A program made the translations under genes and the position numbers. Source: an uncultured Paracoccaceae bacterium (GTDB lineage Bacteria; Pseudomonadota; Alphaproteobacteria; Rhodobacterales; Rhodobacteraceae). Taken from it: a stretch of DNA of 6,319 nucleotides. This document shows, in pieces, positions 6,080 to 6,319 of this stretch. The DNA lies in assembly GCA_937927885.1 (NCBI GenBank), contig CALEZJ010000181.1:1-6319 (forward strand). Direction: 5' to 3'. The notes beneath the pieces are model-generated. The model did not search any database. It was not told the origin of the DNA and saw nothing but the letters and a program-made list of their open reading frames with translations. The stretch's first letter is position 1. Each line of letters begins with the position of its first letter.

Positions 6080-6319
6080 TCAGAACAGCCCTTCGACGTG
6101 GCCGTCGTGGTTGATGCGGATCGTCTCGGCGGCGGGCACCTTGGGCAAGCCCGGCATGGTCATGATCTCGCCGCAGATCACCACGATGAACCCGGCGCCC
6201 GCGCTCAACCGCACCTCTCGCACCGGCACGCTATGGCCGGTCGGCGCGCCACGAAGGTTGGGATCGGTCGAGAACGAGTACTGCGTCTTGGCCATGCAGA
6301 CCGGCAGGGTGCCGTAGCC
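6080..6319 (-). CDS. fhs: Formate-tetrahydrofolate ligase, C-terminal part (5' partial)
   Basis: The last 79 residues and stop of Fhs (10-formyl-THF synthetase), which joins formate to THF using ATP; the full enzyme is about 560 residues, so most of the gene lies beyond the right edge. The visible part is highly characteristic: [17 protein letters not shown] at the edge, [37 protein letters not shown], and the terminal GLF. The frame is open to the window edge, so it is not an independent small gene starting at the internal Met (6295). It is first in the visible minus-strand cluster and feeds 10-formyl-THF to FolD, or runs in reverse to release formate and ATP when C1 units come from methyl-group oxidation. 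Its promoter is outside the window. Confidence 0.95.
   Translation of the reverse strand, partial: GYGTLPVCMAKTQYSFSTDPNLRGAPTGHSVPVREVRLSAGAGFIVVICGEIMTMPGLPKVPAAETIRINHDGHVEGLF

Noticed and set aside
6080..6295. Independent 71-residue protein starting at the Met at 6295
   Set aside because: The frame stays open upstream to the window edge with GYGTLPVC, a normal Fhs segment, so this is just the Fhs C-terminus.

Overview
The window looks like a piece of an alphaproteobacterial, probably Rhodobacteraceae (Paracoccus/Rhodobacter/Roseobacter-type), chromosome. The inference rests on high GC content, tightly packed genes, and gene content: the end of a Tad/Flp pilus locus, then a PaaI-type thioesterase, then an fhs-folD-folD one-carbon cluster on the opposite strand. 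Genus-level placement is not possible from the sequence alone.

Plus strand, 1-3375, is the distal part of a tad (type IVc pilus) operon. In order it holds the C-terminal tail of TadC (inner-membrane platform), two consecutive TPR lipoproteins of the TadD kind, an A24 prepilin peptidase (TadV/CpaA-like), and a 439-residue AAA+ ATPase with a possible winged-helix N-terminal region. Gaps are short (an ATGA overlap, then 24, 9 and 23 nt), so these five are probably co-transcribed. The ATPase is the least understood member.

Positions 3376-3714 hold no gene I can defend. A small hotdog-fold thioesterase (3715-4194) follows on the plus strand and converges on the next cluster.

Minus strand, 6319-4235, read right to left: the C-terminus of formate-tetrahydrofolate ligase (fhs), a strong GC-rich stem-loop, a divergent folD paralogue broken by a 7-nt deletion at the NADP-binding GRS motif, and an intact canonical folD one nucleotide downstream. 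Fhs and FolD together interconvert formate and 5,10-methylene-THF. The intact FolD can supply both dehydrogenase and cyclohydrolase activity. The broken paralogue also carries Gln where the catalytic Lys belongs, so its lineage was probably not a normal bifunctional enzyme even before the deletion.

Most of the window is ordinary. The items most worth a second look are the disrupted, active-site-divergent folD paralogue and the uncharacterised AAA+ ATPase closing the pilus operon. I saw no CRISPR array, tRNA, rRNA, insertion sequence or defence island.
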